From Echinarachnius parma (lineage: Eukaryota > Echinodermata > Echinoidea > Clypeasteroida > Echinarachniidae), in contig JBAMJV010002101.1 in the NCBI GenBank assembly GCA_037951105.1, positions 1 to 64,000 of the forward strand: DNA of 64,000 nt, given 5' to 3'. Below, in pieces: positions 1-12,319 of the stretch. A program made the position numbers and the translations under genes. Below the pieces are notes generated by a model. That model ran no database searches. It was not told the DNA's origin and was given only the letters and a program-made list of their open reading frames with translations. The stretch's first letter is position 1. The number at the start of each line of letters is the position of its first letter.

Positions 1-115
1 CATCTCAACTCCCAGGGAAGCATACTAGTCCAAGCTGCCCTATGATGTAGAGCGCTAATTTAACACCCGACCAAGTACCAATTTATACTCCTGGGTAGAG
101 AGCAGCAATATGGAT
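1..115 (-). mobile_element. tRNA-derived SINE, truncated by the window edge
   Basis: The segment matches, with scattered mismatches, the body of the fuller SINE at 12883-13215. Shared blocks are 'catctc.actccc.ggg.agcat' at the left and 'ctgggtagagagcagcaat' near 95-112. It is in the same reverse orientation and the tRNA-like head is missing. Short non-autonomous retroelement with no coding capacity. Confidence 0.6.
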
Positions 116-2080
116 TAAACAAATGTTATAATACAATCAGTACAAACTAAGTTACTCTCATGCGAACAAATATTATCGGCCTTAATCTTAGTCTTTCCAG
201 GTAAACATGTACGTGATAACGGTGATAACTGTAGCATTATGATGTATGACATCACTATTGATTACTCCCTACAAAACAAAATAAAAATGTGCAGCATTTA
301 ATCGCCATGATGATAGAAAAGGGTCCATTTCCAGACGGTCGTGAAACCAGTTTGCGAAGTCCCCAAGCAAAGATGTGGGAATCTTGTATCATTCCCCTAT
401 TATCTCTTTCCGGGTAAGTTATGATTACTCCGTAAAAAATAGAAAATACTCGTGAACTCGAAAACATCCTTGATGAAATGAAAATAGTGGCAAGGGATTA
501 ACAGGGATTAACATGTACTAGAGAATGATGCATTGCATAAACGAATGCTTTGGCCATGTTGGCTGGTTGATAATCATGCATAAACAAAACTGTTTACTAT
601 AGTGGCGTAGCGGGGTAGGAATGACGGGAGGGGGGGGGGGGGGGGGGGGTGCTGGGTTCAGATGTCCCTGTTACTATGTTCCTGGTGAGATGTGACGTCA
701 GGGTGAATGACGGTACCAAACACACAAATTGGGAGAAATAGAGATATAAGACATATTATTCTGTGTAAGGATTATTGCATACTGAAGACAAACAAATAAT
801 CGTGGACGCGCTTACATACATTTTGTAAAAATGAATATTGTTTTTCTGGCAAAGTATTATTTAACAAAAGTACACTAAATGCAGAATCATGCAATATTAT
901 TGGTAACGAATAAATATATTTGCTGGATCGGGTGCCCTTGTCACTACTTCCTGGTAAGGTTTGACACTTTGACATATACTAGATACAGAGTTCTCAACCA
1001 TGAACACAAATATAAGAGAAATAGTGAGTAAAATTAATAATGAAATTTGTTGAACCCAAATAATCGTGATCCCGCACACATCCGGGTTACAATAATAGGA
1101 AAATATGATCCTCTTTATGGAACATGGAAATCATATAGCGACGAGGGATTGAGAGTTCGCGGAGAACCAGCTTTGTGCTGCATCATCCTCATCATCATCC
1201 TGGAAACCAAGACGCCCTGTGACCCCAAACCTTCAGGTAGATTTTGTTTAAACATGATTGTAGTTTATAACGCAGACCTTTCTAGCCACTTACAACCGTT
1301 GCCAGCCTCAAACATAACTACCTACAAGAAGAAAGCAATTTATAGATGCAACAAGATCAATAATATTTTAGGGACAATTCACCACTCAACTAGACGTACT
1401 GTATATGTTGTGCTATTCCCACGTTGTTCATATTATATTCTTTAGTTTATTCAATGTATTAGTTTTGAAGTTTGAACATTTTGAATCGTGGTGGTGTGTA
1501 TCTGCGTTTAGTTTTTGTCAAATTTTAGTCATTTTTTCTTTTACGATTATAATAGTATATACAATCATTTGGTCGCCCTGGACCCCCTTTTAAACAGACA
1601 CAGCTGAATACTACTACTAGGGATATCCGACTTTATAATGTCATTATGTATTTTGTATGAATATTTTTTAATTACATACAGGCCTATTCAAATAAGTACA
1701 AACTTACATATTTATCAAAGACATACAAACATGCACCAAATTATGTAGAACAATCTGATATGTTTAACAATAACGCCGTATGTTAGCGGCATAGCATGGT
1801 ATATAGTGGTAGATGATAAAAGAGGGGGGGGGGGGGGAGAGGGGTTGGTATGAGCAGAGCCGTTTATGTCTATAATTATATTCGTCTCTTAATTCGTAAG
1901 GGGGGGGGGGGGGTACGTGGAGAAGATGCTGAGAGGGTGTACTTTGAAAATTGATGTAAATTGTGGTATTTATTCCGACAACCGTATTCGTAGTATACTA
2001 TTTATTAAAATGAGGATTTGCGAACTAACACACGATAATAATCAACCAATATTAACAGTGCATGATGCAAGATGCATGAA
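116..2080. other. No recognisable gene; two poly-G tracts
   Basis: AT-rich sequence in which I see no splice-bounded exon, conserved protein or RNA gene. It holds a partial hAT-like end ('agtggcgtagcg', 600-611) leading into a 20-base G run at 630-649, and shorter G runs near 1826-1837 and 1901-1912. Open frames such as 1047-1445 are low-complexity by-products without codon structure. Confidence 0.5.
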
Positions 2081-2290
2081 GCAAGAATTTCAGACTTTTC
2101 ATAAATGTTGCATCAAGAACATGAAATCTCTCATAATATAAAATATTAATGATTTCAATCAACATTTTGTGCCTTTTAAAAGAACTTTTACAACAAATTT
2201 TCAAAGAAACTAATGGCTTTCCATAATATTTAAGTCCAACTAAGTCCAACTTAGAGTGAAGTTCAACTTAGGATCTTTGTGAAACTCCGT
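2081..2290. mobile_element. Part of 'GGATCTTTGTG' inverted-repeat MITE (copy A)
   Basis: Resembles the intact element at 44231-44535: an internal AT-rich part, then 'ggctttccat', 'aagtccaactta', 'ttcaacttaggatctttgtg'. Only one terminal half is kept. The corresponding piece in copy B is at 6692-6935. Confidence 0.55.
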
Positions 2291-2494
2291 TGCGTGTAAT
2301 GCAAAACATTACTCATGTACATTGTGACATTTTCATTTTCATTTCAGTCGATTTGATTACCACTATTTTGCATTCTGTCAAGTACCTGAAAGTAAATGAT
2401 TCCTTATTTATAACTCTCTTCAGTCTTCACGCAGATAAAACCTTAATGCAGTAAAATGTGTAATCAATCAAAGACTGTTACAAACTGTATACTT

Positions 2495-3727
2495 CATAGG
2501 CGCCGGAAGTGGGGGGGGGGGGGGAGGCGGCCGCCCCCCAATCCAAAAAGTGTGGGGGCAAAACAGAATTTTGCCCCCCCCCCCCCCAAAAGCCCCCCCC
2601 CCCTCCCAAAAAATTTTAAAAAGAGTGGGAAAGACAATATCAAATGTATGAACTAACGTTCAAAAACTAGTTTATACATCCATTTTCAATTTTCGCTACG
2701 CGCTTCGCGCGAACAGATTATCTCAGTTTGTTGTAAACATCTGATGAGAGCATAGATATTTTATTCTTTTTTGGTTTAACTCGGATTCTAAATTTCCTTC
2801 ACAGGTATGGCATGAAGTGCACCAAATTGCGCCATTTCAAGTATATAAATGCAAAATCTTCCCCGTGGGAGGGGGATACCCCCTCCCAAACCCTCCCCCT
2901 CTGGCTCTGCCCAAGCCCTCGGTCGCTTCGCTCCCTCGGGATTCATTATTGGCTGTAGGCCATGTTGTTAGATCATAGATGCGCCATAATGGTTTATGTT
3001 GGAACTGTTTAGGACACTAAATACAATATTTATTTGTGAGTTTGGGTGCATATTTATAGTGCGTCAATTATATATTTTCTTCGTGAAAAAAATATCAAAT
3101 CATAACACGCTTTCCCAGATACAGTTAATCTTAAGCCCGAATTCCATGCACCAGATTGCACAATTTCAAGTTCATACATGCAAAATCTTTCTTACCGTGG
3201 GAGGGGGATACCCCCTCCCAAACCCTCCCCCTCCTCTCCCTGCCCCAGCCCTCATGCTCTTCGCACCTCGGGACTCATTATTGGCTGTGTGTTGTTGTGT
3301 TGGCTCATACATAATGTTGCATAATTATGGTTTATATTTGTATGTGTGTGTTTTGGGGTACATATTTATTAGTGTGTCAATTATTTGTTTTCTACGTGAA
3401 AAATATATTAAAACTTTCTGGTCGATCAAATCGTATCACGCTTTCCAAAATACAGCCGAATTTCCTATCTAGGTATGCACCATATTGCACAATTTCAAGT
3501 CCAAAAAAGCAAAAGCTCCCTACTGTGGGAGGGGACACCCCCCTCCCACACTCTGCCCCCGCTCAGTCGCTTCGCTCCCGGCGCCGTAATTTCTCACTCT
3601 CACATCTGGCTCAAAGTTGGCAACCCAGAGTGTGGTTGGGCATGAGCCCCTACACACACAAATTGTGAGCCCCCTTGGGGTTTTGCCCCCCCCCCCCCCC
3701 AATCCAAAACTGCTTCCGGCGCGCCTG
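2495..3727. mobile_element. hAT-like non-autonomous DNA transposon, 1.2 kb
   Basis: The ends are imperfect inverted repeats (CATAGGCGCCGGAAG at the left; CTTCCGGCGCGCCTG at the right). They are flanked by the perfect 8-base direct repeat GTATACTT at 2487-2494 and 3728-3735. Copy B of the segmental duplication lacks the whole block at this point, which confirms insertion. The interior has no transposase frame. It is made of about 2.5 copies of a ~335-base module (starting near 2803, 3141 and 3472) with G- and C-tracts. An 8-base target duplication is characteristic of the hAT superfamily. Confidence 0.75.
2803..3620. repeat. Internal ~335-base tandem module of the hAT-like element
   Basis: Three successive occurrences of 'caccA.attgc.c.atttcaag', 'gtgggaggggg.taccccct' and 'gtcgcttcgctccc' are spaced 338 and 331 bases apart. 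The third is truncated. Related modules recur at 6281-6657 and 12515-12605. Confidence 0.7.
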
Positions 3728-5151
3728 GTATACTTTAGACTATCACCCATACTATATACGCATGCGTGCCAGTTATTTGTCGTGCTCGCAGTGCTCAGCT
3801 CAGAGAGATAGGACGGGACATAAACATTTAAATGGGACATGCAGAACTCTCGCTACAATACAAATCCAGAGCTGGAAGCAAAACACGTTGTACAGCTCTG
3901 CGGTGTTACCGATACTAAAGTATAATATATTTGATCTTGATCTGTTTTATTTACATCGCGATATCGGACAGGATCAGACATTCAAACTTATTTCATTTTG
4001 GGGGGAAATTCTACAAAATCTTTGGATCTGGATGCTCAACTTTTATTTTATTTTTCGACGAGGACGAAACTATCACCGATCATAGAGGCCTTGGAAATCA
4101 GAAGAGCTGACTAATTGGTAAGTTAACAATTCAACTTATCCATGGTTATTTCAGGTGTATTTATATGTAGTATGTTTCAAGAAAATATATGTTTTCTGGA
4201 GAGGCCGTGCATGACTTGTTATAGAAACATGAATGAATTGGTGTATGTTCTGTGAGTTGCGATGAAATACGAGAATGTATTCTTACTTTTGACAATAAAA
4301 TTTGATTTTTACTGTCGTAAGTCTGGTCGTCTCAATATTTTCATTCCTGCATTTTTTAAAATTCATCTTTGTTTTAAATTATGATTATTTTAACTTTGGT
4401 TAAATTTGTTTTAACTAATTTTTTACTACGCTACGATTGTTGATAGTCAATAGTCATCATGTAGACATAATTGAGTATGTCTGACTCTTCTTTTGCTTTG
4501 ATTTTTACATCGCATTGATTTCTTACGTTCCTTTCATCATCGTTCTGTACCCCCGTGTCCCCCTCTTCATTTATATATTCCATTCATTGTCAATTCATCT
4601 AACTCTACAGAATAAAAACTTGCATTATGCTAGACCATTGGTCAATGCGCATGCAAACGTAACTAATAGCCTCCTAAATTGCTTTAAATGGCAATTTGCA
4701 GCACGAACTCTCATTGTGCTTCAAATGGTATCACCTAATCTCTTTTTTAGTATATATGTAAGATATAAGTATATCGATGCAACCAAAATTGTTAATCTTG
4801 TTCGACTCTTGTATGTAGCAGGAAATGAGTTTGTATCTTGTTATCGCCATTTGTGTCAGAGATAGGAAGTTCGATCATAAAGATTACTTATTTAGGGTCC
4901 ATACATGTATTTATAAACATGACACGGCTAGTATGGAAAATCGAGATCATTATATACTAAGTACTATTTTACAGTTTTACTTCGGTTCATGTTTTGAAGT
5001 TACTTTTGAAGTTACTTTTTAAGTTGTTTAGAAATTCCAGGCATCATATGCTCATGATGTAGTAAACCAAAAAACTTAGATCAAGCAAGACTCCCAGTGA
5101 TACCCAACAGTAACGTGTGGGTAAAGATGAAGTGATACTCTAAAACAATTA

Positions 5152-5531
5152 TTACTTGTATATCATTCACTTCATTCATCTGCCCCTGCCTACTTACAAA
5201 AGAGCCTCACAATGTACACACCTTCACGTAGTCTTCGCTCGTCTAACACACAATCCCTCCAAGTACCCAGAGTAAAACGCTCATGGGGAGATCGTTCCTT
5301 CTCATACCTTGGCCCAAAACATTGGAATGATCTCCCCATTGAAATTCGCCAATCACCTTCCTTAGATACCTTTAAAACTCTGTTGAAAACTTATTTATTT
5401 GAACAATAGGTGTACTCTAATTTGTTTTTGTATGTCTGTCTGTTTGTTTGTTTATTTGTTTTCTTTTTCTCTAAGCGCCGCGAGCGTCGAAAGACGGAAC
5501 GTGCGCTATATAAGTATCCACTATTTATTAT
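5152..5531 (+). mobile_element. LINE 3' fragment (reverse-transcriptase C-terminus and tail)
   Basis: The frame read through 5170-5409 ends in a stop and encodes the typical C-terminal tail of CR1/L2/RTE-type non-LTR retrotransposon polymerases: a YTPSRSLRSS block, a GDRSFSYLGPKHWNDLP block, then SLDTFKTLLKTYLF. The 3' sequence carries 'gcgctatataagta' followed by a short AT repeat, a common LINE/SINE terminus. The piece is absent at the matching place of copy B (about 8530), so it inserted after the segmental duplication. It is 5'-truncated and inactive. Confidence 0.8.
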
Positions 5532-6207
5532 AAGATTCATCTTGGCACCAACCGATATGAATACAAGGCCTACCCAAGAAACGTATATAGGTATAGGGTT
5601 AATATCCATAACTATACACGTCTTGATTGTGGAGGGTATTCCCCGGATGATGGAGCAACCATGTGAGAATGTTTCATCGTTAGGATGGCGTTAGAGTATA
5701 AATCCAGTTAGCGTATTAAAGTACTCGATGGTACGGATGGGGATTGAAAACATAATCACGTTGGAGTAGGTCACAGTGCGCATGGTTTATGCTCGATGAT
5801 AAAATGATGCTACGAGTTTGCTATAGAGTGTGTGAAGATGTTATGCAGTGATGCTCAGGATATGTTTTTATTTTTGGTGTATGATGGGTATTTCCCTGAT
5901 GTTAGAGTGAGACCATGATATAAAGTGCTCGATGGTATGAGTATTTGGTATGTTACAGTGATCGTGTGCGTGAAGATTGTCATGTAAGGTGACGCTAACA
6001 TACGACTACGGGTATGTTTTAGTTTGGTGCATGGGTATTCCCCTAAATAATGATGGAGCGACCATATGAGAATGTTCCATCTTTAGGATAGCTTTGGACA
6101 TGTACGTCCCTTCAGCCTCGGAGGAAGAATGTGCATGCGAGATGATTTGATATATGATGAAACGAGTATGTCTGATATTTTATATGTTAGTAGTGATGTT
6201 ATGGATA

Positions 6208-6657
6208 CAGGCGCGCCGGAAGCAGTTTTGGATTGGGGGTGGGGGGGGGGGGGGGGCAAAACCCTAAGGGGGCTCACGATTTATGTGTTTAGGGGCTCAT
6301 GCCCAACCACACTCACAGGGTTGCCAGAGGTGAGAGTGAGACATTGCGAGGATACAGCGACCAAGCCCGAGGGAGCGAAGTGACTGAGGGGGGGGGGGGG
6401 GGGGGGGGGGGGGTGGGAGGAGGGTGTCCCCCCTCCCACGGTAATGAGCTTTTGCATTTGGGGACTTGAAAATGTGCAATCTGGTGGATAAAAACATAAA
6501 CCAATAATTGCCACATTATGTATGATCCAACAACATAGCTTACAGCCAAAAATGAGTCCCGAGTGAGCGAAGCGACTGAAGGCTGGGGCAGAGCCAGAGG
6601 GGGAGGGTTTGGGAGGGGGTATCCCCCTCCCACAGGGAAGATTTTGCATTTGCACCA
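6208..6657. mobile_element. hAT-like element fragment, inverted relative to 2495-3727
   Basis: Begins with CAGGCGCGCCGGAAG and is the reverse complement of the right part of the element at 2495-3727. Shared blocks include the G-tract, 'gggctcatgcccaaccacac' and 'gtgggaggggg' modules. A 26-base G run lies at 6388-6413. The far end is truncated at 'gattttgcattt' and joins the copy-A host sequence directly. Confidence 0.7.
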
Positions 6658-6691
6658 GATGTTTCATCTTTAGGACGGGGATTGTTTGAAC

Positions 6692-6935
6692 TTATCTCTA
6701 AGTTGGACTTAACTATTATGGAAAGCCATTTGTAGCCTTGGAATACAATATACTCAAAAGCAAAAAAAGCAAGAATTTTAGACTTTTCATAAATGTTGCA
6801 TCAAGAACATGAAATCTCCTTTATAATAGAAAATATTAATGATTTGAATCAACATTTTGTGCCTTTTAAAAGAAACTAATGGCTTTTCATAATATTTAAG
6901 TTCAACTTAGGATCTTTGTGAAACATCCCCCAGGT
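6692..6935. mobile_element. Part of 'GGATCTTTGTG' inverted-repeat MITE (copy B)
   Basis: Carries both arms in decayed form ('ctaagttggacttaa' at the left, 'ttcaacttaggatctttgtg' at the right), with an internal deletion. Same family as 44231-44535. Confidence 0.55.
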
Positions 6936-9287
6936 TGCTAACATCAATTGCGTGTAATGCAAAACATGTTTACTACATTGTGACATTTCATTTTCATTTC
7001 AGTCGATTTTATTACCACTATTTTGCGATCTGTCAAGTACCTGAAAGTACATGATTGTTTCATTACTTTTTAACTCTCTTCACGAAGATAAAATCTTAAT
7101 TAAAACAAATGTGTAATCAATCAAAGGCAGTTGCAAACTGCACACCCTTCAAACATTAGACTATCACCCATCACAATACTGCGCATGCGTGCCAGTGATT
7201 TGTCACGCTTTCAGCAGCTCAGAGAGACGATCGATAGGACGGAACATAAAACATAAATGGGACATGCATGCAGAACGCTTGCTACAAATCCAGAACTGGA
7301 AGCAAAACACGTTGTGCAGCTCTGCGGTGTTACCGATACTAAGTATACTATATTTGATCTTGATCTGTTTTTATTTACATCGCGACATCGGACAGGATAA
7401 GACATTCAAACTTATTTCAGTTTAATTGGAAATTCTATCGAATCAGGAATCCTAGAGGCCTTGGAAATCAGAAGAGCTGATTAATTGGTAAGTTAAAAAT
7501 TGCACTCACCCGTGGTTAGTTCAGGTGTATTTATTTAGTATGTTAAAACAAAATGTGTTTTCTGGAGAGGCAGTGCATGACTTGTTATAGAAACATGAAT
7601 GAATTGGTGTATGTTCTGTGAGTTGCGATGAAATACGAGAATGTATTCTTACTTTTGACAATAAAATTTGATTTTTACTGTCGTAAGTCTGGTCGTCTCA
7701 ATATTTTCATTCCTGCATTTTTAAAAATTCATCTTTGTTTTAAATTATGATTATTTTAACTTTGGTTAAATTTGTTTTAACTAATTTTTTACTACGCTAC
7801 GATTGTTGATAGTCAATAGTCATCATGTAGACATAATTGAGTATGTCTGACTCTTCTTTTGCTTTGATTTTTACATCGCATTGATTTCTTACGTTCCTTT
7901 CATCATCGTTCTGTACCCCCGTGTCCCCCTCTTCATTTATATATTCCATTCATTGTCAATTCATCTAACTCTACAGAATAAAAACTTGCATTATGCTAGA
8001 CCATTGGTCAATGCGCATGCAAACGTAACTAATAGGTTAATAGCCTCCTAAATTGCTTTAAATGGCGATTTGCAGCACGAACTCTCATTGTGCTTCAAAC
8101 GGTATCACCTAATCTCGTTTTTAGTATATATGTAAGATATAAGTATATCGATGCAACCAAAATTGTTAATCTTGTTCGACTCTTGTATGTAGCAGGAAAT
8201 GAGTTTGTATCTTGTTATCGCCATTTGTGTCAGAGATAGGAAGTTCGATCGCAAAGATTGCTTATTTAGGTCCATAAGTGTATGTATACAAACAAACATG
8301 ACACGGCTAGTATCGAAAACCGAGATCATTACTAAGTACTATTTTACATTTTTATTTCGGTTCATGTTTTGAAGTTACCTTTGAAGTTACTTTTGAAGTT
8401 GTTTTGAAATTCCAGGCATCATGCTCATGATGTAGTAAACCAAATGAATGAGACGTAGATCAAGCAATACTCCCAGTGATATACCTAACAGTAACCTTTT
8501 TTGGTAAAGATGAAGTGATTCCTCTAAAACAATAATAAGATTCATCTTGGCACCAACCGATATGAACACTCAAGGCCTACCCAAGGAACTTATAGTTATA
8601 GGGTTAATATTCATAACTATACGTCTTGATTGGGGCGGGTAAGCCGGGTATTTCCCGGATGATGGAGCAACCATGTGAGAATGTTTCATCGTTAGGATGG
8701 CGTTAGAGACAGAGTATAAATCCAGTTAGCGTAACAAAGTGCTCGATGGTACGGATGAGGATTGAAAACATAATCAAGTTGGAGTAGGTCACAATGTGCA
8801 TGGTTTATGCTCGATGATAACAGTCATGATGCTACGAGTTGCTATAGAGTGTGTGAAGATGTTATGCAGTGATGCTGAGGATATGTTGTTATTGTTGGTG
8901 TATGGGTATTTCCCTAATGATAGGGTGAGAAGTGCTCGAGGGTATGAGTATATTTGGTATGTTACAGTGATCGTGTGTGTGAAGATGTCATGTAAGGTGA
9001 CGCTAACATACGACTACGGGTATTTTTTTATTTTGGTGAATGGGTATTCCCCCCAATGATGGAGCGACCATATGAGAATGTTCCATCCTTAGGATGGCTT
9101 TGGGCATGTAAGTCCCTTTAGCCGGAGGAATAATGTGCATGCGAGATGATTTGATGTAAGATGAAACGAGTATGTCTGATATTTTATATGTTAGTAGTGA
9201 TGCTATGGATATGTTTTCATGTTGGTGCATGGGTATTTCCCTCACGATATAGAGGGACCAGATGTTTCATCTTTAGGACGGGGATTG
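6769..9287. repeat. Segmental tandem duplication, copy B
   Basis: Partner of 2081-6684. It lacks the three transposon insertions of copy A and so shows the pre-insertion state. It starts 84 bases after copy A ends, so the two are a direct tandem pair. Confidence 0.85.
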
Positions 9288-9507
9288 AAAATAAATCAAA
9301 TTGGAGTAGGTCACAAATTGCATGATATGCTCGATGATGAAATGATGATACGAGTTAACATGTTATAGAGTGTGTGAGGATGTAATCCGGGGATGTAATA
9401 TAGTGATGCGGATATGTTTTCAAATTGTTCGTGCATTTGAGGACGTTTCATCTTAGGATGGGGTTAGAGTAGTCGGAGTGGGTATCAATTGAGTTCGATA
9501 ATGTATG

Positions 9508-9671
9508 ACCTCTTTGCAGAAAGAGAGGCAATCGATTGTAAATTTACAATAAATTGTAAGTCAGATCATGTGAGTAGATGCACAAATCTGATTGGTTCAC
9601 ATGGGCATATTTTCTGACTTTCAATTAATTGCAACTTTCAATCGATTGCAACTCCTTCTGCGACGGGACCC
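9508..9671. mobile_element. 'ATCGATTG' palindromic MITE, copy 1
   Basis: Long inverted-repeat element. The left arm has 'tttgcagaaagag', 'caatcgattgta' and 'attgtaagtcag'; the right arm has 'ctgactttcaatt', 'caatcgattgcaa' and 'ctgcgacggga'. The centre is 'cacaaatctgattggtt'. Same family as 10553-10690, 27584-27731, 31618-31782 and 46755-46912. Confidence 0.7.
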
Positions 9672-10495
9672 CTGCTAATGTATAGTGTTTTGATTTTGGC
9701 GCATGGGTATTTCCCCGTGATGAAATGGTGCTACGTTTATCTATTTATACATGTTATAAACTGTATGAGGATGTTGTGTCGTGATGCTATATGTTTGTTT
9801 TGATTGTGGTGCATGATTGTGGTGCCATGGGGATTTCCCCATGATAGACCAACCCCCAACCAAGTGTGGGAGAGTGTTTCTTCTTCGAAATCGAGATATA
9901 AATAAAGTTCCTACATGTCGAGCCGATACATTACAAGATGACAATCTAAAATCCAAACTGACATCATAATGTGTCACCTTAGCGGGAGATGCAGTACGAA
10001 AACACACTTATATAATGGTGGACTCACAGGACTGAGTGTAGAAGAAGGAAGATATTAAATCCATTGTTTTTCAATATGAATTGTGTTAGAAAATAACAAT
10101 ATTTGACATAAAAATATAGTAAAAGAACATCTTTGAGAACCGGCAAGAATATACATTTTTCAAAGGAGTCTTGGAGAAATCATATATTTACATGCCAATA
10201 TCAATGTATGTCTCAGAGTTAGCACTTTTGTACTATTCTCGTTTTTAGTAATAGGATATAGGTAAACATCATTTTTGTTGAGCACAATCCAAGTCGGCAC
10301 TGCGCTAGAAAATGTTTGCTATGACATGTTATGCTTGGTGCTTATTTGGTCCATGTCCATGTCCATGCCTAATGCATAAATGAATGCTTGTTTGACCATC
10401 ACTATCCATGGATGTACAGATATTGAGGAGATTGTTCGACATTATAGTCATATTGAGTCAGCAGGTCAGTGTCATGAGAGGCTACTCCCGCTATG

Positions 10496-10545
10496 AACAC
10501 GGTGGCGTAGCTATATACGGGGGGGGGGGGGTGCCCCCTAATTAT
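10496..10545. mobile_element. Fragment of a poly-G hAT-like MITE
   Basis: 'ggtggcgtagct' is followed by a short spacer and a run of about 11 G, then 'tgcccccta'. This is the left end typical of the family that is complete at 29505-29708. Confidence 0.45.
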
Positions 10546-10552
10546 TCGACCA

Positions 10553-10690
10553 GTGTCGCGTCGCAGAAAGACATATAATCGATTGCGCTTTACAATAAGT
10601 GTCAGTCACAGATGTTGCGAATTTAGTCACATGATATGACTTACAATTAATATCAACTTTACAATCGATTGCAACGTCAGGGTAAAATTG
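10553..10690. mobile_element. 'ATCGATTG' palindromic MITE, copy 2 (decayed)
   Basis: 'cgtcgcagaaagacata', 'aatcgattgc', central AT-rich part, 'atgacttacaattaat', 'caatcgattgcaacg'. Most diverged of the five copies. Confidence 0.55.
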
Positions 10691-12319
10691 AAATAATTAC
10701 GTGCCTCCTAAAAACACATAAAAAGTCAGTACACGCTACAACACTTTATAGTCGTGATATTTGTTCTCCATTGGCATGATTGGCCTAAACTAGATTACTA
10801 CAAACAGACGTTGTTGAGTCTAATCAGTCAAAATCTTATTCTATATTTCTATAGCAAAGGGTACAATATAATTTTCAAATAATCTAGAGTCCTAAACCAT
10901 TATTATTGCATGACCAGGCAGTGATTTGCAACATGAAAGGAAGCCGTCTTTGATAACGAGGGATTTTGCTTCTCCATAATCGACATCGGTCATCATATTT
11001 CTTGACCAAATTACGTCTATAATGTCCTCCACCAACATGACCAGTGCTATGGTCAGTCGGTCAGTGAATGTGTTGATTATTTATTTGTAATTATCATTAT
11101 TCTTTTTAAAGGTCTTCAGCTATTAGTCATGTTAGTATACAGAGCGTAATGAGCAGTGACAAATAGCAAGGACCCTTTTCAGTGTGTGGGGGCGGGGGGG
11201 GGGGGGGGGGGGGGGCAAAAGGGGGCTATGTATTTAATTAGGGGGCAACGAAAAGTCTTTATATTTTGAAGTCCCCGAAAATGATATTTACCTTATACTG
11301 TTCACTTCTAGATTCTGAAATCCCCATAGACTTTGTACATAGCCAACCAGGTTCTTAAGTATGATATGAGCCCCCCCCCCCCCCCCCCCCCCGGTAGCTA
11401 CGCCCTTGGTTATCAGTGATCATGTATATATAGCCCATCGTTGGTGTGAACATGTTTCTTATGTAATCTTCATTCTAATCGAAGTGAACCCTGACCAGAC
11501 AACTATTCCTGTAATTCGGAAGTTGTGTTTGATAACGTGTGTTTTGGTCTACTTTTCGAAAAATAGATTATTTGATGATTATTTGCATAAGTAAACAGTT
11601 TAACATTACGTCACTTTCATTTGTTACAATTCCCATGTATATTATGTTCTTCATTTACTGTTTTCTTAAAGCTAAATCTCCCTTTTCCGTTTCACTTCAG
11701 TTTCAGCTTCAGTTTATTTTCATTTCCAACAAAAGGATAAATACATAACATTATACAAAACAAAACAAAGTTTACATAATTTGTAAAATTAAACCGGCTA
11801 AGTACACTGAAAACTAGTATACAGTGAATAACATACCGTAATTTGAAATGGAGAGATCGACTGAAAAGCAATGCTTTTTCTTATAATGACATTGATACCA
11901 TAAATATATTGCTATATAATTATGATACCATACATTTGCTTTAATCTATTTACCTGGGAATGAAATACAGCATGTTATTGTGATTTCTGTATTGTATGTA
12001 CACATAATAAGCAATTGCCTGATTTATCTCAACAATAAACATTGTCAATGTCGATGAGGATACAAATAGGCCTACCATATCATCATTGCAGTAACCATGT
12101 TATTGGAATCAGAGGGGATTCCCCTCCGTGCTAGATTTGATCATCGACCAATCAACTTTGTTATGATTACGTTTACTTTCCCATGTGTGATATTTTATTT
12201 GGATGTTTGCCTGTTATCCAAAGTAAACAAGGTTATGTCAAAACATGTCATCAGTTGTCTAATTGCCAAAGTCAGCCACAGTGACGAGCCAACACGTCGG
12301 GCGGTTGTGGTGCATACTC
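10691..12319. other. No gene seen; one G/C-tract element at about 11170-11402
   Basis: AT-rich sequence without exon-like structure. The block at 11170-11402 starts with a G run (about 11197-11214) and ends with a C run (about 11371-11392) followed by 'ggtagctacgccctt'. This looks like a worn poly-G hAT-like MITE whose left end can no longer be read. Confidence 0.5.

Larger units (their letters stand above)
2081..6684. repeat. Segmental tandem duplication, copy A
   Basis: Collinear with copy B at 6769-9287. Matching starts at 'gcaagaattt' (2081 and 6769) and ends at 'ttaggacggggattg' (6684 and 9287). Long stretches, for example about 4160-5000 against 7520-8380, are nearly identical. Copy A is about 2 kb longer because of three insertions absent from B: a hAT-like element (2495-3727), a LINE 3' fragment (about 5152-5531) and a second hAT-like fragment (6208-6657). 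No gene is recognised in either copy. Confidence 0.85.
5640..9860. repeat. Highly diverged tandem repeat across both copies
   Basis: A loose unit recurs: 'catgggtatttccc...atgatggag.gaccatatgagaatgttccatc.ttaggatgg'. It appears near 5648, 6051, 8660, 9057, 9246, 9437 and 9839. Between these cores are shared phrases such as 'gatgttatgcagtgatgct' and 'gtgctcgatggtatgagta'. Spacing is roughly 190-400 bases. I see no coding signal. Confidence 0.55.

Noticed and set aside
1047..1445. 132-residue open frame
   Set aside because: The reading begins without a well-placed start, matches no family that I know, and has no exon borders or codon pattern.
3520..3840. Overlapping Pro/Gly-rich frames at 3.2-3.8 and 6.1-6.7 kb
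   Set aside because: They are translations of G/C tracts within hAT-like elements.
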